Source of the DNA: JAXHUH01 sp034211175
GTDB taxonomy: Bacteria; Actinomycetota; Acidimicrobiia; Acidimicrobiales; CAIXPF01
DNA: 13,375 bases
Assembly: GCA_034211175.1 (NCBI GenBank)
Contig: JAXHUH010000294.1
Location: 1-13,375, forward strand
Reading direction: 5' to 3'
Position 1 is the first letter of the stretch; each line of letters opens with the position of its first letter. Positions 6,852-13,375 of this stretch are shown piece after piece. The notes beneath the pieces are model-generated. The model worked only from the letters and a program-made list of their open reading frames with translations, was not told where the DNA came from and made no database searches. Made by a program: the position numbers and the translations under genes.

Positions 6852-7801
6852 GCGACGACACCGCCACCCGGCCGCCGACGTGGCGCGGCGTGCCACTCGG
6901 CGGACCGGCGGTCGGGCGCGTCCTGGTCGGCATCGGCTGCGGCGGGCTCGTCGCCGCGCTGCTGGTCACCGCGATCGGCGTCGCCGTGTCCCGGGGGATC
7001 GACGACTCGGCCGTCCGCAGCATCGAGCTGTCGGCCGAGGCGCTCGAGACGCTCGACGACACCCTGGAGATCGCCGACGACGTGGTCTCGAGCACGCTCG
7101 AGAGCCTCGAGAGCCTCGAGTCGGCGCTGCGGGGCCTCAGCTCGTCGTTCACCGAGACCCGGACGCTGGCCGACGGGCTCGCCGAGCTGGCCGCGGAGGA
7201 CCTGCCCGAGACGATCGACGCGCTGTCCGGCGCACTGCCGACGCTCGAGTCGACCGCCGCCTCGGTGGACAACGTCCTCGGCGCGCTCGGCCCGTTCGCC
7301 CCCGGCTACGACCCCGACGTGCCCCTCGCCGAGTCGATCGGCGAGCTGCGCGCCGGGCTCGAGCCGCTCCCCGACTCGCTGCGCGACTCCGCCGAGGACC
7401 TCCGCGCCGCGAGCGACGCCCTGGAGGGGCTCGACACCGACCTCGCGGCCCTGGCCGACGACGTCGCCACCCTCCGCACCGACCTGGCGAGGACCGAGTC
7501 CGTGCTCGCCGACTACGACAGCACGACCGCCGAGGCGCGGGCGCTCGCCGAGGAGGCGAGCGACGACATCGGGCGCTCGGCCACGTTCGCGACCATCGCG
7601 GTGGTCCTCGCCGGACTGGCCCTCGCCGCGGGCCAGGTCGTCCCCGTCTGGCTCGGCCTGCGCCTCCTGGCCGGCGGCGACCCGGTCCCTCCCGGCACCG
7701 GCGCGCTCCCGGACGACGCCTCGGCCGGCCCGCCGGGGCACGCACCGCTCGGCGGGCACGACGACGAGCTACCCACCGCGCCGCCACTGCGCGACGAGTG
7801 A
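6848..7801 (+). CDS. Two-TM protein with long extracytoplasmic coiled-coil-like domain
   Basis: A 317-residue protein I cannot assign to a named family. A TM segment at about 25-48 and another at 246-275 flank roughly 200 residues that should lie outside the membrane. That stretch is Leu/Ala/Asp/Glu-rich with regular hydrophobic spacing typical of long helices. It includes a leucine-rich run near 84-94 encoded by an imperfect 9-base tandem repeat (7097-7123) and a break near 148-160 (GPFAPGYDPDVP), suggesting two antiparallel helical arms. The C-terminal 40 residues are Pro/Gly-rich and probably disordered in the cytoplasm. The ATG overlaps the permease stop as ATGA, so the protein is very likely a dedicated partner of the exporter, perhaps a periplasmic adaptor or scaffold. 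That role is inference from context. Confidence 0.85.
   Translation: MSDDTATRPPTWRGVPLGGPAVGRVLVGIGCGGLVAALLVTAIGVAVSRGIDDSAVRSIELSAEALETLDDTLEIADDVVSSTLESLESLESALRGLSSSFTETRTLADGLAELAAEDLPETIDALSGALPTLESTAASVDNVLGALGPFAPGYDPDVPLAESIGELRAGLEPLPDSLRDSAEDLRAASDALEGLDTDLAALADDVATLRTDLARTESVLADYDSTTAEARALAEEASDDIGRSATFATIAVVLAGLALAAGQVVPVWLGLRLLAGGDPVPPGTGALPDDASAGPPGHAPLGGHDDELPTAPPLRDE
7097..7123 (+). repeat. Three-copy 9-base repeat inside the coiled-coil gene
   Basis: CTCGAGAGC occurs at 7097-7105 and 7106-7114, then CTCGAGTCG at 7115-7123. It encodes Leu-Glu-Ser three times in the coiled-coil-like domain. Such a run could expand or contract by slippage without shifting the frame. Confidence 0.8.
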
Positions 7802-7847
7802 TCCGCCGGGTCGGGCGCGCCCGGACCGACTCGCCGGGCGGGGGCGC

Positions 7848-8372
7848 TCAGCGGGGCGGGCGGCGGTCGACGACCTCGACCTCCACGTGGGCGCCGTCCA
7901 GCGCCACCCGGAGCTCGTCGGCATCGAGGCGGCAGTCGACGAGGGGTGTCGAGTGCTCGAGGAGCGCGGCGGTGACCTCGGCCGGCTCGGTCGGGCCGGC
8001 ATCGGGGTCGAGGAACGACGAGGGCACGGCGCTCAGCAGGTCGAGGCGCTCACCGCGCTCGATCCTGGTCCACAGGATGATGCCCTGGACCTCGTGCCAC
8101 AGCAGCCGCCGCTGGCGAAGGGTGGCGCCCCACCCGCCGAGGGTCAGCCCGTCGGGGTCGACGCGCACGAGGGCGCGGCCCGTCCGCAGCTGGCGCACCA
8201 GGCCCAGCGACACGACCCCGAAGAACACCGCGGCCGTCCACCCGATGGCCCCGCCGGCGTAGACGCCACCGACCACCAGCGCCAGCGCCGCGGCCAGCGA
8301 CATGGCGATGCCGCTCCGGCGGGGCCTGAGCTCCCAGACCCCGTCCTCACCGATCATCCGGTCGACCGACAC
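7848..8372 (-). CDS. Small two-TM membrane protein, possible PH-like domain
   Basis: A 174-residue protein of unknown function. Two closely spaced hydrophobic helices (about 21-41 and 43-60) form a membrane hairpin. They are followed by a soluble part (65-170) with alternating short strands, including ALVRVDPDGLTLGG and a Trp-rich LLWHEVQGIILW. This layout matches bacterial PH-domain (bPH/YdbT-like) membrane proteins, where the strand pattern V-x-V-D-x-x-G-L-x-L is typical; I place it there tentatively. The start is the GTG at 8372; an ATG six codons in (8357) is equally possible, and neither has a good ribosome site. It stands alone, convergent with the exporter cassette (47 bases between stops) and divergent from the acyl-CoA synthetase. 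Confidence 0.75.
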   Translation of the reverse strand: MSVDRMIGEDGVWELRPRRSGIAMSLAAALALVVGGVYAGGAIGWTAAVFFGVVSLGLVRQLRTGRALVRVDPDGLTLGGWGATLRQRRLLWHEVQGIILWTRIERGERLDLLSAVPSSFLDPDAGPTEPAEVTAALLEHSTPLVDCRLDADELRVALDGAHVEVEVVDRRPPR

Positions 8373-8598
8373 CTCAACGGGCGGGACGGGGACGGCGCGT
8401 CGGGACCTCCGTCGGAGCGTCGTGCCGCCCCGACATCACCGCCCGGCGGAACGCACGGGGCGACTGCCGGTGCCCCTCGGGCGCCACTACGGGGTCCACG
8501 GCGGCGACACTACCCCCGCGGGGCCGGCCGCATCGGGAGCCCTTGCGACGGCACGTCGACCCCCACGCGTCCAGTGGCGTCGGTCACATCCGAACCGC

Positions 8599-8604
8599 CA
8601 GAAT
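8599..8604 (+). promoter_or_regulatory. Candidate -10 box for leaderless transcription of the acyl-CoA synthetase
   Basis: CAGAAT ends 6 bases before the ATG at 8611. Extended -10 boxes of the TANNNT kind placed 6-7 bases before the start codon are typical of leaderless actinobacterial genes, and the gene has no clear ribosome site. The first base departs from consensus and no -35 box is obvious, so confidence is low. Confidence 0.3.
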
Positions 8605-8610
8605 GCGGGC

Positions 8611-10167
8611 ATGTTCGTGGGGGATCATGCGCAGGCAACACCCGACAAGCCCGCCGTCGTCATGGCCGGCTCCGGCGAGACGATCACGTACCGGGAGCTG
8701 GACGATGCGTCCAACCGATTGGCGCAGCTCCTGCGGGCCGCCGGGCTGGGGCCGGGCGACCACGTCGCCATCCACGCCGAGAACCTGACCGAGTACTTCA
8801 CCGCCTACTGGGCCGCGCTGCGCTCGGGCCTCTACTTCACGACGGTCAACCGCTACCTCACCGCCGAGGAGGCCGCGTACATCGTCAACGACTGCGGCGC
8901 CAAGGCCCTGGTCGTCAGCGACGCGTACCGCGACCTCGCCGCCGAGCTCGTCCCGATGACACCCGACGTCGACGTCCGGCTGATGATCGGGGGCGAGGCC
9001 GACGGGTACGAGAACTTCGACCGGGCGCTCGCCGCCCACCCCGCCGAGCCGCTCGCGGAGCAGCCCCGCGGCGAGGTCATGCTGTACAGCTCGGGCACCA
9101 CCGGACGGCCGAAGGGCATCCAGCGCCCGCTGTCGGGTGAGCCGGTCGGTGCACCGAACGCCCTGGTGGACGGGGTCCTGTCCGGGCTGTTCGGCTTCTC
9201 CGCGGACACCGTCTACCTCTCGCCGGCGCCGCTCTACCACTCGGCGCCGCTCGGGTTCACCACCGGCGTCCAGAGCCTCGGCGGCACGGCCGTCGTGATG
9301 GAGCGGTTCGAGCCCGCCGAGGCGCTGCGGGCGATCGAGGCCTACTCGGTGACCCACAGCCAGTGGGTGCCGACGATGTTCACCCGGCTGCTGAAGCTCC
9401 CGGAGGAGGTTCGCACCGCCCACGACCTGTCGAGCCACCGGGTCGCGATCCACGCCGCGGCGCCGTGCCCGGTCGAGGTGAAGCAGCAGATGATGGACTG
9501 GTGGGGCCCGATCCTCCACGAGTACTACGCCGGCACCGAGTTCAACGGCTTCTGCTACGTCGACCCCGAGACCTGGCTCGCCCGTCCCGGCACCGTCGGC
9601 AAGCCGATCCTCGGCATCCCCCACATCTGCGACGACGAGGGCACCGAGCAGCCCACCGGCGAGGCGGGCACGATCTACTTCGAGCTCGAGGCGATGCCGT
9701 TCGAGTACCACAACGACCCGGACAAGACGAAGGGCGCCCAGCACCCCGACCACGCAAACTGGTCGACGCTCGGCGACGTCGGGTACCTCGACGACGACGG
9801 CTACCTGTACCTCACCGACCGCAAGGCGTTCATGATCATCTCCGGCGGGGTCAACATCTACCCGCAGGAGATCGAGGACGCGATGATCATGCATCCGAAG
9901 ATCGCCGACGTCGCGGTCATCGGGGTCCCCGACGACGAGATGGGCGAGCAGGTCAAGGCCGTCGTGCAGCTCGCCGAGGGGGTCCCGGCCTCCGAGGACA
10001 CCGAGCAGGAGCTGCTCGACTGGACCCGCCACAAGATCGCCCACTACAAGGCGCCCCGTTCCGTCGACTTCCGTCCCGAGCTGCCCCGCCTGCCGACGGG
10101 CAAGCTCTACAAGCGCGTGCTGAAGGACGAGTACTGGACCGGCAGAGCCACCCGCATCGGAAGCTGA
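8611..10167 (+). CDS. FadD-like acyl-CoA synthetase (AMP-forming)
   Basis: A 518-residue member of the adenylate-forming ANL family that would activate a carboxylic acid with ATP and couple it to CoA. The phosphate loop is YSSGTTGRPKG (159-169) and the adenine-contact motif is YYAGTEFNG (305-313). The Asp of LGDVGYLDDDGYLYLTDR (387-404) binds ribose, the hinge and C-terminal domain begin around DRKAFMIISGGVNIYP (403-418), and the catalytic Lys is 498 in LPTGKLYKR. Length is usual for the family. The frame is open upstream to 8302, but that part lies over a divergent gene and is Arg/Pro-rich, so the ATG at 8611 is taken. The thioesterase follows after 37 bases, likely in one transcript. Chain length of the acid cannot be read from the sequence. 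Confidence 0.93.
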   Translation: MFVGDHAQATPDKPAVVMAGSGETITYRELDDASNRLAQLLRAAGLGPGDHVAIHAENLTEYFTAYWAALRSGLYFTTVNRYLTAEEAAYIVNDCGAKALVVSDAYRDLAAELVPMTPDVDVRLMIGGEADGYENFDRALAAHPAEPLAEQPRGEVMLYSSGTTGRPKGIQRPLSGEPVGAPNALVDGVLSGLFGFSADTVYLSPAPLYHSAPLGFTTGVQSLGGTAVVMERFEPAEALRAIEAYSVTHSQWVPTMFTRLLKLPEEVRTAHDLSSHRVAIHAAAPCPVEVKQQMMDWWGPILHEYYAGTEFNGFCYVDPETWLARPGTVGKPILGIPHICDDEGTEQPTGEAGTIYFELEAMPFEYHNDPDKTKGAQHPDHANWSTLGDVGYLDDDGYLYLTDRKAFMIISGGVNIYPQEIEDAMIMHPKIADVAVIGVPDDEMGEQVKAVVQLAEGVPASEDTEQELLDWTRHKIAHYKAPRSVDFRPELPRLPTGKLYKRVLKDEYWTGRATRIGS

Positions 10168-10204
10168 GCGCCGTGCCCACCCCCCACCTGCACTGCGCCC
10201 GGTC

Positions 10205-10702
10205 GTGAGCGACCACTCCTTCGATCTCGCCGATCGAGCGACGTTCACGCACTGGGTCACCGACCGGATCCGCTTCTCCGACACCGACGCGCAGGGCCAC
10301 GTGAACAACGTGGCCATCGCGGCGTACGTCGAGACCGGCCGGCTGATGTTCGGCCACGACATCGTGCGCGACCTCCCCTCCGCCAACGGCACCGTCGACA
10401 GCGGCAACGGCGACGGCGGTCGCACGGCCGCGGCCGACGACGACCCGACCGAGGAGAGCGGCGCGGTGCTCGCCCACCTCAGCATCGACTTCCGTCAGGA
10501 GCTGTTCTTCCCCGGGACGATCGACATCGGCAACCGGGTGGTGCGCATCGGCCGCTCCTCGTACATGGTCGGCACCGGCGTCTTCTGCGCCGAGCGGTGC
10601 ATCGCCACCGCGACCGGCGTCATCGTGACGATGCGGGCGGGCCGCCCGTCGCCGATCCCGCCCGAGACCCGGGCCCGGCTCACCGAGCTGCTCACGACCT
10701 GA
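10205..10702 (+). CDS. Hotdog-fold acyl-CoA thioesterase (4HBT family)
   Basis: A 165-residue single-hotdog protein expected to hydrolyse an acyl-CoA thioester. The 4HBT signature RFSDTDAQGHVNNVAIAAYVE lies at 23-43, and the second Asp (28) is the expected catalytic residue. The strand-rich remainder (87-145) fits the rest of the fold. Residues about 58-86 are an insertion of Gly, Asp, Ala and Asn with no hydrophobic residues to speak of, sitting after the long central helix where family members have a short loop. The start is a GTG with no good ribosome site, 37 bases after the acyl-CoA synthetase stop, so expression probably depends on read-through from it. Possible roles are proofreading or product release for the ligase; that link is inference from position. 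Confidence 0.88.
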   Translation: MSDHSFDLADRATFTHWVTDRIRFSDTDAQGHVNNVAIAAYVETGRLMFGHDIVRDLPSANGTVDSGNGDGGRTAAADDDPTEESGAVLAHLSIDFRQELFFPGTIDIGNRVVRIGRSSYMVGTGVFCAERCIATATGVIVTMRAGRPSPIPPETRARLTELLTT

Positions 10703-10722
10703 GGCGCGGCGACGCCGGCGCC
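10703..10722. terminator. Hairpin between convergent genes
   Basis: GGCGCGGC (10703-10710) pairs with GCC plus GCGCC (10714-10722) around a GAC loop with one bulged G at 10717, giving an 8-bp stem within the 26-base gap between the thioesterase and peptidase stops. No U-tract is present on either strand. A shared bidirectional terminator would fit the position. Confidence 0.35.
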
Positions 10723-10728
10723 CGCGGC

Positions 10729-12831
10729 TCAGGTGTCGCCGGCCTCGTCCCCGTCGCCGACCAGTCCGAGCGAGCGGCGCAGGAACTCGACCTGCAGCCG
10801 CAGCAGGTTCTCGGCCACGACCTCCTGGGGGGTCATGTGGGTCACCCCCGAGAGCGGGAGCACCTCGTGGGGCCGGCCGGCGGCGAGCAGGGCGGAGGAG
10901 AGCCGCAGGGTGTGGGCGGCGACGACGTTGTCGTCGGCCAGCCCGTGGACCAGCATCAGCGGCCTCGTCAGCGACGCCGCCTCGGCGGTGAGGTCGCAGC
11001 GCTCGTACGCCTCGGGCGCGGTGTCGGGGTGGCCGAGGTAACGCTCCGTGTAGAAGGTGTCGTAGAGGCGCCAATCGGTGACCGGTGCCCCGGCGATCGC
11101 CGCGGCGAACACGTCCGGGCGGCGCAGCACCGCGAGCGCGGCGAGGTAGCCGCCGAACGACCAACCGCGGATCGCGACCTTCGACAGGTCGAGGCGGTCG
11201 TCGCCCTCGGCCACGGCCATGAGCGCGTCGACCTGGTCCTCGAGGACCGGCGCGGCGAGGTCGCCGGCCACGGCCCGCTCCCACTCCGGGCCGCGCCCGG
11301 GCGTGCCGCGGCCGTCGGTCACGAGGACCGCGAAGCCCTGGTCCGCGAACCACTGGGACACGAGGTACGCGTCGCGTGAGCGCAGGACCCGTTGGGCGTG
11401 GGGACCGCCGTAGGGGTCGAGCAGCACCGGCAGCGGCCCGTCGGCGCGCTCCCCCGACGGCAGCAGGAGGGCCGTGCGCAGGTCGCGGCCGCCGTGACGA
11501 CCGAGGCTCACGTTGACCGAGACCAGCGGGGACTCCGACACGTCGTCGATCGTGGCCACGACCTCTCCGCCGCGCCGCACCTCGACGAGCGGCGCGGCGT
11601 CGTCGGTCGTCCGGGTCACGACGAGCGTGCCGCCCCCGACGGCGCCGGCGCAGATGCCGCCGCCGGGCGTGAGCTGCTCGGCGGCGCCGTCGCGGTCGAC
11701 GGCGAACAGGTCGACCTCGGCGGGGTCGTCGCGCGACGCGGCGACGACGAGCGACCCGTCGAGCGGCCCGACGATCGACCGGACCTGGAGGTCGTCGCCG
11801 GTGACGGCGTCACCGCCGATCACGAGACGACGCGCCGCGCCGCGGTCCTCGACGGTCACGAGGCGCCCGTCCCACCAGCGCGGCGCGCCGCCGATCAGCT
11901 CGACCCAGGCGTCGTCGGTGATCCGGTGGACCTCGGTGGACGCGCCGGTCGCCACGTCGACGGTGGCGACCACCAGCGTCCGCTGGTCGCGGCTCATCAC
12001 GACGATGGTGAGCGGTGCACCGCTGCTCCACCGCACGTCGGCCAGGTACGGGAACCGCTCGCGGTCCCACTCGACGTCGGTGACGATCCCGCCGAGGTCG
12101 GACACGAACAGGCGGACGTCGGCGTCGGCCGTCCCCGCCGCCGGGTAGCGGATGGCGGTCGGCTCGGTCGCCGGGTTGGCCGGGTCGGCCAGATGCCAGG
12201 TGGCGACGGGCGAGTTGTCGACCCGGGCGACCGCGAGCCGGTCGCCGCTCGGCGCCCACCAGAACCCCCGTGACCGGCCCATCTCCTCGGCGGCGACGAA
12301 CTCGGCCGAGCCCCAGCTGACCAGCGGGTCCTCCTCGCCGAGCAGGTGGCGGTCGCGGTCGAGCGCACCGACGATGCGCAACGTGGTGCCTGCGACGTAG
12401 GCGATGCGGGTGCCCGACGGGTCGAAGCGGGGATCGAACGCACCGAGCTGCGCCTCGAGGTCGGCCACGTCGCTGCCGTCGAGCTCGGCCTGGAACAGCC
12501 GGCCGCCGAGCGCGAAGCACGCCTGGGCGACGTCGTCGTCGGTCGCGTAGCTCACGACGCCGCCGGCCGCCTCACGCGCCCGCTCACGGCGCCTGCGCTC
12601 CTCGGCGGGCAGGTCGGCGTCACCGTCGTCCAGGAGCTTCGCGGGGTCGGCGACGAGGGTCTCGGTGCCGCTGGCGACATCGAGGCTCCAGAGGCGGTTG
12701 ACGGGATCGTCGCCGGCCAGCGAACGGCAGTAGACGACCCGACCGCCGTCGGGCCCCACGACGAAGGTGCGCGGACGCCCGAGGGTGAACCGCCTGGTCC
12801 GGGCGTGTTGGCGGGGAAAGGTGTCGGTCAT
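10729..12831 (-). CDS. S9 family serine peptidase, dipeptidyl-peptidase IV type
   Basis: A 700-residue prolyl-oligopeptidase-clan enzyme. Residues about 30-430 form the N-terminal beta-propeller (DPPIV_N) and about 450-690 the alpha/beta hydrolase domain. The catalytic triad reads Ser558 in GWSFGG, Asp633 in HGLADDNV and His665 in GVTHMT. Tyr474 in DPYGGPHAQ is the expected oxyanion-hole residue. AEEM (181-184), followed by GFWWAPSGDRLAVARVD, matches the double-Glu motif that binds the free N-terminus in DPP-IV enzymes, so removal of N-terminal dipeptides is likely. No signal peptide or N-terminal TM helix is seen, so the enzyme is probably cytoplasmic. The ATG at 12831 has no ribosome site of its own but overlaps the stop of a 12-codon ORF. 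Length is close to other bacterial DPP-IV-like proteins. Confidence 0.93.
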   Translation of the reverse strand: MTDTFPRQHARTRRFTLGRPRTFVVGPDGGRVVYCRSLAGDDPVNRLWSLDVASGTETLVADPAKLLDDGDADLPAEERRRRERAREAAGGVVSYATDDDVAQACFALGGRLFQAELDGSDVADLEAQLGAFDPRFDPSGTRIAYVAGTTLRIVGALDRDRHLLGEEDPLVSWGSAEFVAAEEMGRSRGFWWAPSGDRLAVARVDNSPVATWHLADPANPATEPTAIRYPAAGTADADVRLFVSDLGGIVTDVEWDRERFPYLADVRWSSGAPLTIVVMSRDQRTLVVATVDVATGASTEVHRITDDAWVELIGGAPRWWDGRLVTVEDRGAARRLVIGGDAVTGDDLQVRSIVGPLDGSLVVAASRDDPAEVDLFAVDRDGAAEQLTPGGGICAGAVGGGTLVVTRTTDDAAPLVEVRRGGEVVATIDDVSESPLVSVNVSLGRHGGRDLRTALLLPSGERADGPLPVLLDPYGGPHAQRVLRSRDAYLVSQWFADQGFAVLVTDGRGTPGRGPEWERAVAGDLAAPVLEDQVDALMAVAEGDDRLDLSKVAIRGWSFGGYLAALAVLRRPDVFAAAIAGAPVTDWRLYDTFYTERYLGHPDTAPEAYERCDLTAEAASLTRPLMLVHGLADDNVVAAHTLRLSSALLAAGRPHEVLPLSGVTHMTPQEVVAENLLRLQVEFLRRSLGLVGDGDEAGDT

Positions 12832-12866
12832 CCGCGGCGGTCGCCGTCGTCGGTGGTGCCGTCCAT
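12828..12866 (-). CDS. Candidate leaderless 12-codon upstream ORF coupled to the peptidase
   Basis: ATG at 12866 opens a frame of 12 codons (MDGTTDDGDRRG) whose TGA overlaps the peptidase ATG as ATGA. A TANNNT box, TAGGCT (12879-12874), ends exactly 7 bases before this ATG, the spacing expected if transcription starts on its A. The peptidase lacks a ribosome site, so ribosomes finishing this short ORF could restart on it. The peptide is acidic then basic, with no known function; its role is probably to deliver ribosomes. A longer upstream start in the same frame (to 13076) exists but looks non-coding. Geometry is seen; function is inferred. Confidence 0.45.
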   Translation of the reverse strand: MDGTTDDGDRRG

Positions 12867-12873
12867 TCGCGGG

Positions 12874-12879
12874 AGCCTA
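12874..12879 (-). promoter_or_regulatory. Candidate -10 box of the peptidase transcript
   Basis: TAGGCT on the minus strand fits TANNNT and lies 7 bases before the ATG of the 12-codon ORF, in one of the few AT-richer patches of this gap. No clear -35 box is present, which is common for actinobacterial leaderless promoters. Confidence 0.45.
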
Positions 12880-13023
12880 ATCACACCTCCCGCTCCCCCG
12901 GCGCGACGAACGTCCTCCCGAATCTCGCCCAAAACCCTTGCCGCGGCGCCGTCGATCGTCTTCGTTGCGTTCGTCGCAGCGAGCACGACGGCGGGTCGCT
13001 GCACGCGGCACGGACAGCCCGCG

Positions 13024-13067
13024 CTAACCGGGCGCTCACCGGCGGGAGACGACGGACTAACGGGCGC
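13024..13067 (+). repeat. Pair of direct repeats before the lipoprotein gene
   Basis: CTAACCGGGCGC (13024-13035) and CTAACGGGCGC (13057-13067) differ by one base and begin 33 bases apart, close to three helical turns. They lie 45-90 bases before the lipoprotein start, so they could be a regulator's paired sites or overlap its promoter. An inverted repeat GCAGCGA/TCGCTGC (12976-12982, 12996-13002) lies just upstream. Confidence 0.35.
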
Positions 13068-13111
13068 ACGTTCCACTTGGTTCGCCGCCGAGGAACGAAG
13101 AGGTCCCCGAG

Positions 13112-13375
13112 ATGCCCACCACCACGCACCGCCCCCACCACCGCCTCGCAGCGCTCGCCGCGGTCGGGACGGTGCTCGCGCTGGGTGTCACGGCCTGCGG
13201 GACGACGGGCCCGTCGGCCTCGGACGCCGACGTCGCATCGGTCCGGTTCGTGGCCGCGGTCCCGACGACCGCCACCCCGACCGGTCCCGAGGAGGCGCCC
13301 CCGGCCCCGAGTGCCACGCCGGCCCCGACGACCGCCGCCCCGGCTCCGACGACCGTCGCCCCGACCGCGGGCACC
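13112..13375 (+). CDS. Putative lipoprotein, N-terminal part (cut by window edge)
   Basis: An open frame of 88 codons running off the right edge. The start is supported by a ribosome site, AAGAGG (13098-13103), 8 bases before the ATG. The N-terminus has histidines and arginines, then a hydrophobic stretch (LAALAAVGTVLALG) and a lipobox VTAC with the Cys at residue 25: a classic lipoprotein signal peptide. The mature part is at once Pro/Thr/Ala-rich (PAPTTAAPAPTT-like), typical of a flexible tether lifting a surface domain through the cell wall. The functional domain lies beyond the window, so it could be a peptidase, binding protein or peptidoglycan-binding protein. It is divergent from the peptidase gene. 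Confidence 0.75.
   Translation, partial: MPTTTHRPHHRLAALAAVGTVLALGVTACGTTGPSASDADVASVRFVAAVPTTATPTGPEEAPPAPSATPAPTTAAPAPTTVAPTAGT

Noticed and set aside
3850..6896. Two long minus-strand frames (475 and 540 codons)
   Set aside because: Both are antisense to the exporter ATPase and permease and have no recognisable motif.
8584..10485. 633-codon minus-strand frame
   Set aside because: Antisense to the acyl-CoA synthetase and thioesterase, which have complete catalytic motifs.

Overview
The window is about 13.4 kb of very GC-rich DNA. Its densely packed genes use G or C at almost every codon third position, start often with ATG or GTG, and are frequently joined by 4-nt ATGA overlaps. This points to an actinomycete. 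The gene mix (osmoprotectant-type ABC operon, DrrA-type exporter, FadD-like ligase, S9 peptidase) and the weak or absent Shine-Dalgarno sites would suit an Acidimicrobiia-like lineage, but that placement is inference; no rRNA or marker gene is present.

Layout. (1) 1-468: non-coding as far as I can see, with a 16-bp palindrome, a G-rich tandem repeat and a strong hairpin that probably ends the next operon. (2) 469-3339, minus strand: a quaternary-amine/osmoprotectant (OpuC/ProVWX-like) ABC importer operon in the order permease, ATPase with C-terminal CBS-like region, permease. No substrate-binding protein gene lies in the window. (3) 3340-4083: a roughly 740-bp divergent control region with a candidate minus-strand promoter, repeated short motifs and several inverted repeats. 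(4) 4084-7801, plus strand: three genes joined by ATGA overlaps. They encode a DrrA-type ABC ATPase, an ABC-2 permease with a very large acidic extracytoplasmic domain, and a two-TM protein with a long coiled-coil-like outer domain. This is the most intriguing unit here. (5) 7848-8372, minus strand: a small two-TM protein with a possible PH-like domain. (6) 8611-10702, plus strand: a FadD-like acyl-CoA synthetase and a hotdog thioesterase. (7) 10729-12831, minus strand: a DPP-IV-type S9 peptidase, apparently preceded by a leaderless 12-codon ORF translationally coupled to it. (8) 13112 to the right edge, plus strand: the start of a Pro/Thr/Ala-rich lipoprotein.

How the parts work together. 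The first operon should import a compatible solute or related amine. The second cassette should export or position an envelope-associated substrate, with its two outer domains likely meeting each other. The ligase and thioesterase form an acyl-CoA pair of opposite chemistry. The peptidase is a separate, probably cytoplasmic peptide-processing gene. Nothing mobile (no transposase, integrase, CRISPR array or tRNA) was seen.
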